Shown one piece after another: positions 1 through 7,790 of a DNA stretch of 54,273 nt. Each line of letters begins with the position of its first letter. The stretch's first letter is position 1. The DNA is taken from assembly GCF_009428905.1 (NCBI RefSeq), contig NZ_WHYR01000024.1:1-54273 (forward strand), given 5' to 3'. The translations under genes and the position numbers were made by a program. The stretch comes from Desulfofundulus thermobenzoicus. GTDB lineage: Bacteria; Bacillota; Desulfotomaculia; Desulfotomaculales; Desulfovirgulaceae. The notes below the pieces were generated by a model. It saw nothing but the letters and a program-made list of their open reading frames with translations. It searched no databases and was not told where the DNA came from.

Positions 1-13
1 GCGAATATTTAAC

Positions 14-80
14 ATGAGACCTCACACTCCTTTAGCTTGATTTTTGGTGTTTTTTGGGCGCGCGAGGTCTCATTTCTTTT
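14..80. repeat. Inverted repeat, terminator-like
   Basis: ATGAGACCTC at 14-23 is repeated as its exact reverse complement GAGGTCTCAT at 64-73 and is followed by TTCTTTTT. The loop is about 40 bases and contains a weaker inner pairing (ACACT with GGTGT). This could be the terminator of a gene upstream of the window. Bases 74-264 show no convincing gene or promoter. Confidence 0.4.
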
Positions 81-264
81 TCAGGGGGCTGATCCCCTTC
101 TGGTGCCTACTGAAATTTTACACGGCCTTTCCCCTTGTGGCCGGTAATTTAATTCATGGGCATGATTATATAACCACTCCGGCGGTTTGTTCCATCTCTT
201 GTCGATATGAGCAGGAGCGGCCTTTCCTTCCGTCGAATAGGAATGACAGGGCTGAGGGGCTAAT

Positions 265-885
265 TTGGCCCGATGGGAGTGGATCCTTTTGCACCCCGGA
301 GAACAGGAATTGATAGATCGTGCCAGAAACGGCGATCTGGATGCCTTCACGGATCTGGTGTGCCGTTACGAGAAAAAGGTTTTTACGGCGGCCTATCGCA
401 TCATGGGCAATTATAGTGACGCCTGCGACCTGGCTCAGGAAGTTTTCATCCGGGTTTATCAGGCATTGCCCCGTTTTCGTGGGGATTGCAGTTTTATCAC
501 CTGGCTTTACAGGATTACGGCCAACCTCTGCCGGGATGAGTTGCGCCGGCAGGGGAGGCAAAAAAAGAATTCACTGGACGAAATGCTGGCCAGTTCCGCC
601 GGCAATTCCCTTCCCGTGGATCAGTGCCCTTCCCCATGCGAATCCCTGGAACGCAGGGAGTTTCAGGAAATGGTGCAGGGTTGCCTGAATGAGCTGCCCG
701 AAGAATTCAGGCTGGTCCTGATCATGCGGGAAATCCAGGGGCTTTCCTATGATGAAATAGCGGCGACGCTGGATATTTCCCTGGGTACGGTGAAATCCCG
801 TTTGAGTCGTGCCCGTCAGGCTTTCCGGCAAAAAATATCCGGGCGCCGGGAACTTTTGGCGTTCCGGCCTCGTCTGGTAAAGTAA
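265..885 (+). CDS. ECF-type RNA polymerase sigma factor (SigW-like)
   Basis: Alternative sigma factor of the extracytoplasmic-function group, which redirects RNA polymerase to an envelope-stress or similar regulon. Region 2 is seen in the stretch from LIDRARNGD through YEKKVFTAAYRI and DLAQEVFIRVYQ to FITWLYRITANLCRDELRR. Region 4 is seen as LPEEFRLVLIMREIQGLSYD followed by ISLGTVKSRLSRAR, a standard helix-turn-helix. At 206 residues it is the usual length. The start is TTG at 265, or more likely TTG at 289, which has GGAGTGG at 276-282 six bases upstream and gives 198 residues. The next gene encodes its probable anti-sigma factor, 14 bases downstream, so the two are likely co-transcribed and autoregulated. 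No ECF promoter could be recognised upstream. Confidence 0.92.
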   Translation: MARWEWILLHPGEQELIDRARNGDLDAFTDLVCRYEKKVFTAAYRIMGNYSDACDLAQEVFIRVYQALPRFRGDCSFITWLYRITANLCRDELRRQGRQKKNSLDEMLASSAGNSLPVDQCPSPCESLERREFQEMVQGCLNELPEEFRLVLIMREIQGLSYDEIAATLDISLGTVKSRLSRARQAFRQKISGRRELLAFRPRLVK

Positions 886-899
886 AGGGGGGATGAGAA

Positions 900-2183
900 A
901 TGCGCTGTCAGCAGATCCAGGAACTGCTTTCCACCTACCTGGATGGTGAACTGGAACCCTCCCGTCTATCACAAATCGAAGCTCATTTATGCCGGTGCCC
1001 CGCCTGCCGGAACCAGTGGGAAGATTTAAAGGCGGCCATGGACATGTTGCGGGATCTTCCCGACATTGCTCCTCCGGCCAATTTTAGTGAACAACTAAAA
1101 CAAAAGCTTAAGAGACGGAACCTTTTTTCTCCATCCCGAACCGCAAGGTGGTTTGGCCGGGGTGGAATCTTTGCCGTGGCGGCGGTGCTGGCGGTTGCCC
1201 TGGGCCTGACTTCCCTTTGGGCCTGTTTTATTCAACCGGAGATCTTTATGTCATGGAAGGATAAACAGCATTCCCCACCGCAGATGGCTGGCAATTACCA
1301 ACAAAAAGGGGATAATGTGGCAAATACGACAATCCATGATAATTGGCCGGGGCTGCAACTCCGGTCCGCTCCGGAAGGGACCGGGGCGCCGGATAACGGG
1401 GTCGGGAAACAGGAAGGGGATGTCCAGCAAAAAAAACACCGGAGCCCGCAATCAGCCGGCGGGAACTCCCAGAACCGGTATACCGCTCCCAGCGGAGGCG
1501 GGGATAAAAATAAAACCGGCACCGGCGGGGTGGCGCAACCACAGCCCAGCCCCGAACCCGGTTTGATGGCCTACAGTTCTTCACCGGCCGTACCGGAAGC
1601 ACCTGATTACGGTGCTGGCGTTAGCCGTTCCGGGAAGAACGGGGAACTGCGCCCTCCGGCCGCGGACGAAAAGGTTAATGACGGGCAATCATACGCAAAA
1701 AAGGAAATGCCCGGGAGATCTATAAACGAAATTAAAAGCTCTGATGTAAAAATCATAAAAGAAATAGCGCTGACCATCCAGGTTCCGGACGTTAACCGGG
1801 CACGGGCTGAACTGGTTCGCCTGGCCTCCAGGTATAATGCCCTGGTGGAGCCTGAAGGACCGGGCGAAACAGGAAAAAACAGGGTGGTATTTCTGGTTCC
1901 CGATAACCAGTGGCCGGCCATGCTGCATGACATGGGCGGACTGGGGCAGATGGGGGTGCCTGAAACTCGTTCCCGGGATGTTACTCTGGAATATGACAAC
2001 CTTTCCAAAAGTCTTTCCCTTTTGAGGGAAAAGGAGGAAGGGCTCTTAACCACCAATGGGGATTCTCAAAAGCGGCAGTTGCAGCAACTCCAGGAGGAGA
2101 TCGTAAAGACGGAAGGCAAACTGCACGCCCTGACGGAGGCTGTCCGGAGGACAACCGTACAGATTGTTTTGAAAACCGGGTAA
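900..2183 (+). CDS. Zinc-finger anti-sigma factor with C-terminal DUF4349-like domain
   Basis: Probable membrane-anchored anti-sigma factor holding the upstream ECF factor inactive. Residues 1-40 form the ZAS zinc-binding domain (H-x3-C-x2-C in AHLCRCPAC). A single membrane segment lies near residues 88-110. Then follows a long low-complexity Gly/Pro/Ser/Gln-rich linker to about residue 260. The last 160 residues (from SSDVKIIKEIALTIQVPDVN) resemble DUF4349, an extracytoplasmic domain ending in a coiled-coil and a basic C-terminus. The ATG at 900 follows AAAGGGGGGATGAG, a strong ribosome-binding site. The 427-residue length is much larger than RsiW-type proteins because of the extra sensory domain. 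Which signal it senses cannot be read from the sequence. Confidence 0.85.
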   Translation: MRCQQIQELLSTYLDGELEPSRLSQIEAHLCRCPACRNQWEDLKAAMDMLRDLPDIAPPANFSEQLKQKLKRRNLFSPSRTARWFGRGGIFAVAAVLAVALGLTSLWACFIQPEIFMSWKDKQHSPPQMAGNYQQKGDNVANTTIHDNWPGLQLRSAPEGTGAPDNGVGKQEGDVQQKKHRSPQSAGGNSQNRYTAPSGGGDKNKTGTGGVAQPQPSPEPGLMAYSSSPAVPEAPDYGAGVSRSGKNGELRPPAADEKVNDGQSYAKKEMPGRSINEIKSSDVKIIKEIALTIQVPDVNRARAELVRLASRYNALVEPEGPGETGKNRVVFLVPDNQWPAMLHDMGGLGQMGVPETRSRDVTLEYDNLSKSLSLLREKEEGLLTTNGDSQKRQLQQLQEEIVKTEGKLHALTEAVRRTTVQIVLKTG

Positions 2184-2357
2184 AATGTTCCCTGGAACCG
2201 TACCGGGCCATGGATGACGTTCTCTTCCCATGGGAAGAAGATTTTTCTTGCCAGGGTGACCGGATACAGGTAAAATAGGATAAGGTATGGTGGAATAAGT
2301 TCCTTGGGGCTATTCCATACTACAGGTAGCCAGACCATGAGGAAAGGGGGGCAGCAG

Positions 2358-2579
2358 ATGCGGGAGAAGGTGGAAGAGGCCCTGAACAAAATTCGTCCGG
2401 CCCTGCAGCGGGACGGCGGTGATGTGGAACTGGTGGATGTCGGTGCCGACGGCGTGGTGAAGGTGAAGCTCAAGGGTGCCTGCGGCGGTTGACCCATGTC
2501 CACATATACCCTGAAGATGGGGATTGAGCGGTCGCTCAAGCAGGCCATTCCGGAAATAAAGGAAGTCGTTCAGGTCTAA
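2358..2579 (+). CDS. NifU-like Fe-S scaffold with in-frame UGA (probable selenoprotein)
   Basis: Small stand-alone NifU C-terminal (Nfu) domain, which assembles or transfers Fe-S clusters. ATG at 2358 follows GGAAAGGGGGG. Reading to the first stop gives 44 residues ending GACGG, then TGA at 2490-2492. In the same frame the protein continues for 28 more codons, PMSTYTLKMGIE and onwards to TAA at 2577-2579, matching the family consensus GAC-x-GCP-x-S-x2-TL-x2-GIE. The TGA stands exactly where the second cysteine of the invariant CxxC belongs (residue 45 of 73). This is seen directly. Insertion of selenocysteine is inference; CCCAT at 2493-2497 can pair with ATGGG at 2517-2521 just after the TGA. 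The alternative is a point nonsense mutation. A terminator follows at 2588-2614. Confidence 0.8.
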
Positions 2580-2587
2580 GCAACTAG

Positions 2588-2614
2588 AAACCTCTGCAGC
2601 GGCAGGGGTTTTTT
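2588..2614 (+). terminator. Rho-independent terminator after the NifU-like gene
   Basis: Stem AAACCTCTGC / GCAGGGGTTT (one U-G pair) around a short AGCG loop, followed by TTTT. It sits 9 bases after the TAA at 2579, not after the TGA at 2490. This supports the longer reading frame as the real end of the gene. Confidence 0.75.
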
Positions 2615-2659
2615 CATATGTCCAACAATCAACGACAATTTTATGGGGGGATAAAAGGT

Positions 2660-3508
2660 TTGGATCGCAAATTTAAAGTGGCCGTCTGCCAGCTTAAGGT
2701 AGTTGAGGAAAAGGTCAGAAACCTGAGCCGGGCCCGGGAGATGATTGGCCGGGCGGCCGGGGAGGGAGCGGCGCTGGTGGTTCTGCCGGAAATGTTCAAT
2801 TGCCCCTATGTGGCCCGGTTTTTTCCCGGTTACGCCGAAAGTTATCCGGAAGGTGAAAGCATTCAAATGTTGGCCCGGGCAGCCCGGGAAGAAGGTGTCT
2901 ACCTGGTGGGCGGATCGCTGCCGGAGAAGGACGGTGAACAGGTCTATAATACCAGCTTTATTTTTGCACCCGATGGGACCATGCTCGGCCGGCACCGGAA
3001 AATGCATCTTTTTGACGTGGACCTGCCCGGGGGGCTGAGGGTCCGGGAGTCCAGCACCCTGGGGGCCGGAAACCGGGTGACGGTGGTTTCCACTTCCCTT
3101 TGTCCCCTAGGAGTGGCCATTTGTTACGATGTGCGTTTCCCCGAACTGATACGCCTGATGGTGCTCAAGGGTGCCCGGGTGGTGGTTATACCGGCCGCAT
3201 TCAATATGACCACCGGACCGGCCCACTGGGACCTGCTGTTCCGTATGCGGGCCATAGATAATCAAGCCTATTTCATCGGGGCTTCCCCGGCGCGGGATCC
3301 CATGGCTTCCTATGTGGCCTACGGCCATTCCCTGGTGGTGGATCCCTGGGGCAATGTGGTGGACCGGGCCGGTGAAGGGGAGGAAATCCTCTGCGTGGAG
3401 ATAGATCTGGATCTGGTGGAACAGGTGCGTGGGGAACTGCCTTTGCTGCGTCACCGGCGCACGGACGTTTATGCCCTGGAGTTGCTCAGCCCCGATTCCA
3501 TCTGTTAA
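2660..3508 (+). CDS. Carbon-nitrogen hydrolase, Nit2/omega-amidase-like
   Basis: Member of the nitrilase superfamily, most like Nit2 omega-amidase (hydrolysis of alpha-ketoglutaramate/ketosuccinamate-type amides) or a related amide hydrolase in the cytoplasm. The Glu-Lys-Cys triad is visible: E in VVLPEMFNCPY, K in RHRKMHLFDVDLPG and C in GVAICYDVRFPEL. These blocks match the Nit2 branch closely. Start: an ATG at 2618 overlaps the upstream terminator region and has no useful ribosome-binding site. TTG at 2660 has GGGGGG at 2645-2650 nine bases upstream and begins right at the conserved N-terminus (KFKVAVCQLKV), giving 282 residues. The substrate is inferred, not shown. Confidence 0.87.
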   Translation: MDRKFKVAVCQLKVVEEKVRNLSRAREMIGRAAGEGAALVVLPEMFNCPYVARFFPGYAESYPEGESIQMLARAAREEGVYLVGGSLPEKDGEQVYNTSFIFAPDGTMLGRHRKMHLFDVDLPGGLRVRESSTLGAGNRVTVVSTSLCPLGVAICYDVRFPELIRLMVLKGARVVVIPAAFNMTTGPAHWDLLFRMRAIDNQAYFIGASPARDPMASYVAYGHSLVVDPWGNVVDRAGEGEEILCVEIDLDLVEQVRGELPLLRHRRTDVYALELLSPDSIC

Positions 3509-3532
3509 AATAGGGTGGAATGGGGTGAGATA

Positions 3533-4624
3533 ATGCTTAGTTTTGGTATTGTCGGCCTGCCCATGGTGGGCAAAACAACCGTTTTCAACCTGGTTACCGG
3601 GGGCGGGGCGGAGACTTCCCGCTTTATGACCGGTAAGACGGGGACCAATGTGGGCATGGCCCGGGTGCGGGATCCCCGGGTGGATTTTCTTTCCGATCTT
3701 TTCAAGCCGCGCCGTACCGTGTACGCCCAGATACAGTGTAGCGATGTGCCCGGCCTGGTGCGGGGCGCCAGCGAAGGCCAGGGGGTGGGCAATCAGTTTC
3801 TGGAGGGCATTCGGGAGGCAGACCTGCTGGTGCACGTACTGCGGGCCTTTAACAACCCGAATGTTCCCCATCTGGACGGGGAAATAGATCCCGTGCGGGA
3901 TCTGGAAACGGTGAGCATGGAACTGCTTTTTGCCGATATGGAGCTGCTGGAAAAACGCGTTTCCCGCATTAAGGGCGGCAAAAAGATTACCAGAGAGGCT
4001 GCTTTTGAAATGGAAGTGCTGCAAAAATGTCTGGCCGGCCTGGAAAATGAAACCCCCCTGCACCGGCAGGAGCTTGCTGCAGAAGAGAGGGCGGCGTTGC
4101 GTCATTATAATTTTTTAACCGAGAAACCGGTCATTCTGGTGGTCAATACCGATGAGGAACAGTTTAAATCCCGGAGCTATCCGGGGCGTGATGCTCTGGA
4201 GAAGGCAGCTTCCGCCCGGGGTTTGAAAACCATTGAGATTTGCGGCGAGATGGAGCTGGAAATCAGCCGGCTGTCACCGGAGGACCGGGAGATTTTTCTG
4301 GCCGATCTGGGCGTGGGGGAACTGGGTTCCGACCGTCTGGTGCGTACGGCTTACGATCAGCTGGGGTTGATTTCCTTCTTTACGGTGGGTGAAGATGAAG
4401 TAAAGGCCTGGACCATCCGGCAGGGTACCGACGCCAAACGGGCGGCCGGCAAGATCCACTCGGACATTGAGAGGGGGTTTATCCGGGCTGAAGTGGTGGC
4501 CTATAAAGATCTTTACGAACAGGGTTCTATGGCGGGGGTAAAAGAAAAAGGCCTGGCCCGGCTGGAGGGCAAGGACTATATCGTTGAGGACGGAGACATT
4601 ATCAACTTCCGTTTCAACGTATAG
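3533..4624 (+). CDS. ychF: Redox-regulated ATPase YchF (OLA1 family)
   Basis: Translation-associated P-loop ATPase of the Obg-related YchF/OLA1 family, which binds the ribosome and has been linked to oxidative-stress control. The P-loop GLPMVGKTT lies at residues 7-15, the G3 region DVPGLVRGASEGQGVGNQFL follows, and the NKxD equivalent is VVNTDEE. The C-terminal TGS-type domain begins at LISFFTVGEDEVKAW. At 363 residues it is the normal length. ATG at 3533 is preceded by GGGGTGA and starts the expected MLSFGIVGLP; an upstream in-frame extension from 3515 has no support. It lies 24 bases after the amidase gene, so the two are probably co-transcribed, ending at the terminator near 4729-4760. 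Confidence 0.95.
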   Translation: MLSFGIVGLPMVGKTTVFNLVTGGGAETSRFMTGKTGTNVGMARVRDPRVDFLSDLFKPRRTVYAQIQCSDVPGLVRGASEGQGVGNQFLEGIREADLLVHVLRAFNNPNVPHLDGEIDPVRDLETVSMELLFADMELLEKRVSRIKGGKKITREAAFEMEVLQKCLAGLENETPLHRQELAAEERAALRHYNFLTEKPVILVVNTDEEQFKSRSYPGRDALEKAASARGLKTIEICGEMELEISRLSPEDREIFLADLGVGELGSDRLVRTAYDQLGLISFFTVGEDEVKAWTIRQGTDAKRAAGKIHSDIERGFIRAEVVAYKDLYEQGSMAGVKEKGLARLEGKDYIVEDGDIINFRFNV

Positions 4625-4728
4625 GGTCGGGCTTTAAATATGACCATGGTCACGGGGAACAGGCCCCGGTTTAAAAGTTAGATATTTCGGGTCACGGATC
4701 CATGGACAAAAGCCCCACTGAAAAAAAA

Positions 4729-4760
4729 GAAAAAGCCTCCCTGGAAGGCTTTTCTTTTTT
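4729..4760. terminator. Bidirectional terminator between ychF and the degU-like gene
   Basis: GAAAAAGCCT pairs with AGGCTTTTC across a CCCTGGA loop. A-rich bases lie on the left and TTCTTTTTT on the right, so it can end transcripts arriving from ychF on the plus strand and from the minus-strand regulator gene. Confidence 0.8.
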
Positions 4761-4785
4761 GCGTACATGCTCTGCGCAGAGGAAT

Positions 4786-5442
4786 TTAAAGCTGGACGAT
4801 TTTATTCTTGATGGCATACAATGCGGCCTGGGTGCGGTCGGTAACGCCCAGTTTGCGAAAGATGCTGTACATATGATTTTTTACTGTTTTTTCACTGATA
4901 AACAGCTTTTCCGCAATGCCCCGGTTGGATTCCCCCCTGGCCACCAGGCGCAGCACCTGCAACTCCCGGGATGTCAGGGACCGGCCGTCCCGTCTTCCGG
5001 CGCCTTCCGGGGTGGAAAGGCGGTTGAACTCGGCAAAAACCCGGGACATCAACCGCGGTGAAATAAAGGATTCGCCGTTGGCCACGCCGATAATGGTCCG
5101 GATGAGCTGTTCCGGGTTGATGTCCTTAAGCAGATAAGCTGAGGCTCCATTGCGGATCATTTCAAATACATAATCTTCCTGATCATGGATGGTCAGGGCG
5201 ATGATACCGATGTCCGGTTTTTCCTCTTTGATCCGCCTGCATACTTCGATACCATTGATTATGGGCAGATTGATATCCAGCAAAACGATGTCCACATCCT
5301 GATGCAGGGTCATCTCTACAGTTTGGGGCCCGTTGGCGGCTTCCCCCACCACCTGGATGCGGGGTTCCAGGGAAAGCACCTTGCGCAGCCCTTCCCGGAT
5401 CAGAGCGTGATCGTCGGCAATTAAGGTTTTAATTGGTTCCAT
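4786..5442 (-). CDS. NarL/FixJ-family response regulator (DegU-like)
   Basis: DNA-binding response regulator. The receiver domain occupies residues 1-120, with the acidic pocket ADDH and the phospho-acceptor Asp in VLLDINLP near residue 55. The C-terminal LuxR-type helix-turn-helix reads SLTSRELQVLRLVARGESNR followed by KTVKNHMYSIFRKLGV. Length of 218 residues is typical. The ATG at 5442 follows AAAGGAG on the minus strand. The gene lies 21 bases downstream of the sensor kinase gene and is co-transcribed with it. By analogy with DegS/DegU it may govern a stationary-phase or surface-related regulon; the targets are not visible. Confidence 0.92.
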   Translation of the reverse strand: MEPIKTLIADDHALIREGLRKVLSLEPRIQVVGEAANGPQTVEMTLHQDVDIVLLDINLPIINGIEVCRRIKEEKPDIGIIALTIHDQEDYVFEMIRNGASAYLLKDINPEQLIRTIIGVANGESFISPRLMSRVFAEFNRLSTPEGAGRRDGRSLTSRELQVLRLVARGESNRGIAEKLFISEKTVKNHMYSIFRKLGVTDRTQAALYAIKNKIVQL

Positions 5443-5463
5443 GGATCGCGTCTCCTTTGCGTA

Positions 5464-6660
5464 CTAGCTTTTGGGTCCGTTCAAGGGCACGGAAACCAGA
5501 ATGACTGTTCCCTGCCCGGGAGCACTGGAAATGGACAGCTCTCCTTTCAGGAGTTGTGTCCTTTCCCGCATACCCACCAGGCCGTAACCCTGGTGCTCGT
5601 CCTGATCCCTATGGTCTTTCGGATCAAACCCCTTACCGGTATCCCGGATCATCAGGTTTACCTTCTGGGGCAGGATTTCCAGTTTTACCGTAACCCGGCA
5701 CTCACCGGCGTGTTTGCGTATGTTGTGCAGGCTTTCCTGCAACACCCGGAACAGGGTCACCTCCAGGGCGGCGGGGAGGCGCTGGGACGATCCCATGACC
5801 AGCAGTTCCACCGGTATGCCCGACCGGCACTTAAAGTCTTCCACGTACTTTTTGATGGCCGGAACGAGGCCCAGATCGTCCAGCACCATGGGCCGCAGGT
5901 CAAAAATAATCTGCCGCACGTCCTGCAGGCTCTGCCGCACCATGTCACGCAACGATTTGATCTCTTCCTTTGCCCGGGCCGGATCCATTTCGATCAGGGC
6001 CTGGACGAACTCGGCCTGCATGACAATGTTGGCCAGTACCTGCGCCGGACCGTCGTGAATTTCCCGGGCCACCCGGCGCCGCTCTTCTTCCTGTGCCCGC
6101 AGAATGCTCAACCCCAGCTGGTGGAGCTGCTGCAGTTCACCAATCTGGGCTCCCAGGTCCTGCAGGTTCCCGGCCAGATAATTTAATACGGTGCCCAGGT
6201 GGGTGAGCATGTTTTCGGCCTTTTCCTGTATGGCCGTCAACCGGCGCAGGCTCACTTCCAGATGATCCCGGCGGAAACGGAGCAGCTTTTCCCTGCCCCG
6301 CAGTTCCAGTAGCTTTAGCTGGGCTTTTTGTGCTTCCTCGTAGGCCTGTTTGATGTCTTCCTCGGTATAAATTTTAAAATTGCGGCTGACTTCAGCCAGG
6401 TGAATACGGGCTTTTAGTTCTATTTCTTTCTGGGTATCGACCAGGATAATAATTTCGGCTACTTCTTCCCTGACCTGATTTAATTCCTCCTGCACCCGCC
6501 GGAGTTCCGTCCGGGTGTTTTCCGCAATATCGAAGATTTGTCTCTTGCCCTGTTCGATAGCGGAAAGGGTTTGCTTGAGCACCCGGTCCAGCTCCGCCGG
6601 ATCGTAGCGAAAGGTGCCGTGGCGTACCTTCCTGCGACCCGTTTTGTCGGATGCTCCCAT
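5464..6660 (-). CDS. Cytoplasmic sensor histidine kinase, DegS-like
   Basis: Histidine kinase partner of the adjacent DegU-like regulator. The N-terminal 200 residues are predicted largely coiled-coil (DegS sensor region) with no membrane segment, so the kinase is soluble. The HisKA_3 phosphorylation site is in RRRVAREIHDGPAQVLAN, and the ATP-binding G-box region is IRDTGKGFDPKD followed by GYGLVGMRERTQLL. On the minus strand the best start is ATG at 6660, with GGGAGAG nine bases upstream; ATG at 6678 or GTG at 6681 are in-frame alternatives. About 398 residues, usual for DegS. It overlaps no other gene. Confidence 0.9.
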   Translation of the reverse strand: MGASDKTGRRKVRHGTFRYDPAELDRVLKQTLSAIEQGKRQIFDIAENTRTELRRVQEELNQVREEVAEIIILVDTQKEIELKARIHLAEVSRNFKIYTEEDIKQAYEEAQKAQLKLLELRGREKLLRFRRDHLEVSLRRLTAIQEKAENMLTHLGTVLNYLAGNLQDLGAQIGELQQLHQLGLSILRAQEEERRRVAREIHDGPAQVLANIVMQAEFVQALIEMDPARAKEEIKSLRDMVRQSLQDVRQIIFDLRPMVLDDLGLVPAIKKYVEDFKCRSGIPVELLVMGSSQRLPAALEVTLFRVLQESLHNIRKHAGECRVTVKLEILPQKVNLMIRDTGKGFDPKDHRDQDEHQGYGLVGMRERTQLLKGELSISSAPGQGTVILVSVPLNGPKS

Positions 6661-7085
6661 GCCGGTTTTCTCTCCCATCACATTTCAGGTTTGGGTGGAC
6701 GTACATAACACAAAAACATTCGCGAAAAAGGGTGAAATTCCCTGCTGTCATAACAAAAAAAGCCAGGAATAAAGAAATTTGAGGCGAAAGTACCGGGCGG
6801 TGTCTGTAATAAGTTATACGCCACAAGATGTGGATTTCATGGTGTGATGGGACTAAAGGATAATATGCGGAGGGCTCTTTATGGGTTGCCGGCCTCCGGT
6901 GGCGGACGAACCGGCTGTCCGGGCGTAAAAAGCTATGGGCCCCTGGCGTCTTCCGGCGTATTGCCGGGGAGGGTTCCACCGGGTGGTGGGTGGAAACGGC
7001 CGGTGCCCGGGGCTTGGGGCAGTTCTCTTTAATGGGGCAGGGGTACGCTTATTGGGAGTCACTGGTTTGTAATATTCCTGCTGAA
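6661..7085. other. Gene-free region with a GC-rich structured block
   Basis: Over 400 bases without a supportable gene. The left half (6690-6850) is AT-rich and should hold the promoter of the minus-strand kinase gene. Bases about 6880-7020 are strongly GC-rich with many complementary short blocks (CCGGCCTCCGG, CCGGCGTATTGCCGG, GGTTCCACC/GGTGGTGGGTGGAAAC) and a GGCGTAAAAAGCTATGGGCC stretch. It looks like a folded RNA, but it matches no class that I can name with confidence. Confidence 0.4.
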
Positions 7086-7115
7086 GGAATAAAACGGGAT
7101 TTTTATGACATACTA
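7086..7115 (+). promoter_or_regulatory. Forespore (SigF/SigG-type) promoter
   Basis: GGAATA at 7086-7091 and CATACTA at 7109-7115 are separated by 17 bases. The SigG consensus is TGAATA-17/18-CATACTA, so the -10 is perfect and the -35 has one mismatch. The following gene encodes a CotF-like sporulation protein, which fits compartment-specific expression. Confidence 0.65.
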
Positions 7116-7143
7116 AGGCCGGAGAAAAGGAGGTGATTTCTGA

Positions 7144-7365
7144 ATGCATCACTGGCGTATGACTGAAATGGAAAAGCTGCACATCATGGAACAATTGAGG
7201 GCGGAGGAACTTTGCACCAGGAAGGCGCGGTTTTACCTCAACCAGACCAGGGACCCGGCCCTGCAGGGGTTGCTCCAGCAGTGCGTGGACAAGGGACAGC
7301 GCCACATGAGCACCCTGAACAATTTGCTTCAGGATGCCGGATTATCGGGAATGGCCCGTCACTAA
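7144..7365 (+). CDS. Small CotF-like spore protein
   Basis: A 73-residue, mostly helical protein with the sequence style of the CotF/COG5577 spore coat family. It carries a helix such as MEKLHIMEQLRAEELCTRKA and then LQGLLQQCVDKGQRHMSTLN, as in one half of the ferritin-like CotF helical hairpin. ATG at 7144 is preceded by AAAAGGAGGTGAT, an almost perfect anti-Shine-Dalgarno match, and by a SigF/SigG-type promoter. It is followed 35 bases later by a second CotF-like gene. The function in the spore is unknown; assignment rests on family resemblance and context. Confidence 0.75.
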   Translation: MHHWRMTEMEKLHIMEQLRAEELCTRKARFYLNQTRDPALQGLLQQCVDKGQRHMSTLNNLLQDAGLSGMARH

Positions 7366-7400
7366 CGAGTAAATTTTCAATGTACGGGAGGTGTCATTAA

Positions 7401-7727
7401 GTGGAATTTAGCGACCGGGATATTCTCACCGATTTGCTGGTGGGGACCAAGATGATTTCTTCCGGTTATCATATGGCTGTTCTGGAGGCCGCCAACGACC
7501 GGGTGCGCAACACGCTGATCCATATCAATAACGAAGAGCTGCAGACCCAGAAGCAAATTTTCGATCTCATGCATTCCCGGGGCTGGTACCCGCTGGATCC
7601 CGTATTCACCGGTACGCCCATGGGGGCGGAGGCCACCGGCATCCGGGGACCCGAGGGTCCCATGGGAAGAATGGCACCGGGCATGGGGCCGGGAGCCATG
7701 TCCGGCCCTGAAGTGCGCAACTGGTAG
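7401..7727 (+). CDS. CotF-family spore coat protein
   Basis: A 108-residue protein with a clear CotF-type core: the helix DILTDLLVGTKMISSGYHMA, then a second helix DRVRNTLIHINNEELQTQKQ, then the aromatic/Gly motif MHSRGWYPL that is typical of the family. The last 35 residues are Gly/Pro/Met-rich and probably disordered, a common feature of coat proteins. GTG at 7401 is preceded by GGGAGGTG. It forms a two-gene unit with the previous coat-like gene, closed by the terminator at 7763-7790. Confidence 0.85.
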   Translation: MEFSDRDILTDLLVGTKMISSGYHMAVLEAANDRVRNTLIHINNEELQTQKQIFDLMHSRGWYPLDPVFTGTPMGAEATGIRGPEGPMGRMAPGMGPGAMSGPEVRNW

Positions 7728-7762
7728 AGTGTCAAAGGGGTAAGCAGTGCCAAAAGAGACGG

Positions 7763-7790
7763 GACCGGGACGTGGTATCCCGGTCTTTTT
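7763..7790 (+). terminator. Rho-independent terminator of the coat-protein unit
   Basis: Perfect 8-base stem GACCGGGA / TCCCGGTC with loop CGTGGTA and a TTTTT tail. Confidence 0.9.

Noticed and set aside
6727..6775. Resemblance to cobalamin riboswitch pieces (GGTGAAATTCC, then GCCAGGA)
   Set aside because: Only two short fragments match and they are too close together; the conserved core (GCCACTG and the B12 box spacing) is absent and the downstream genes are unrelated to cobalamin.
6844..7032. 62-codon plus-strand ORF upstream of the coat genes
   Set aside because: Gly/Pro-rich composition follows from the GC-rich structured block; no ribosome-binding site and it ends before the sporulation promoter.
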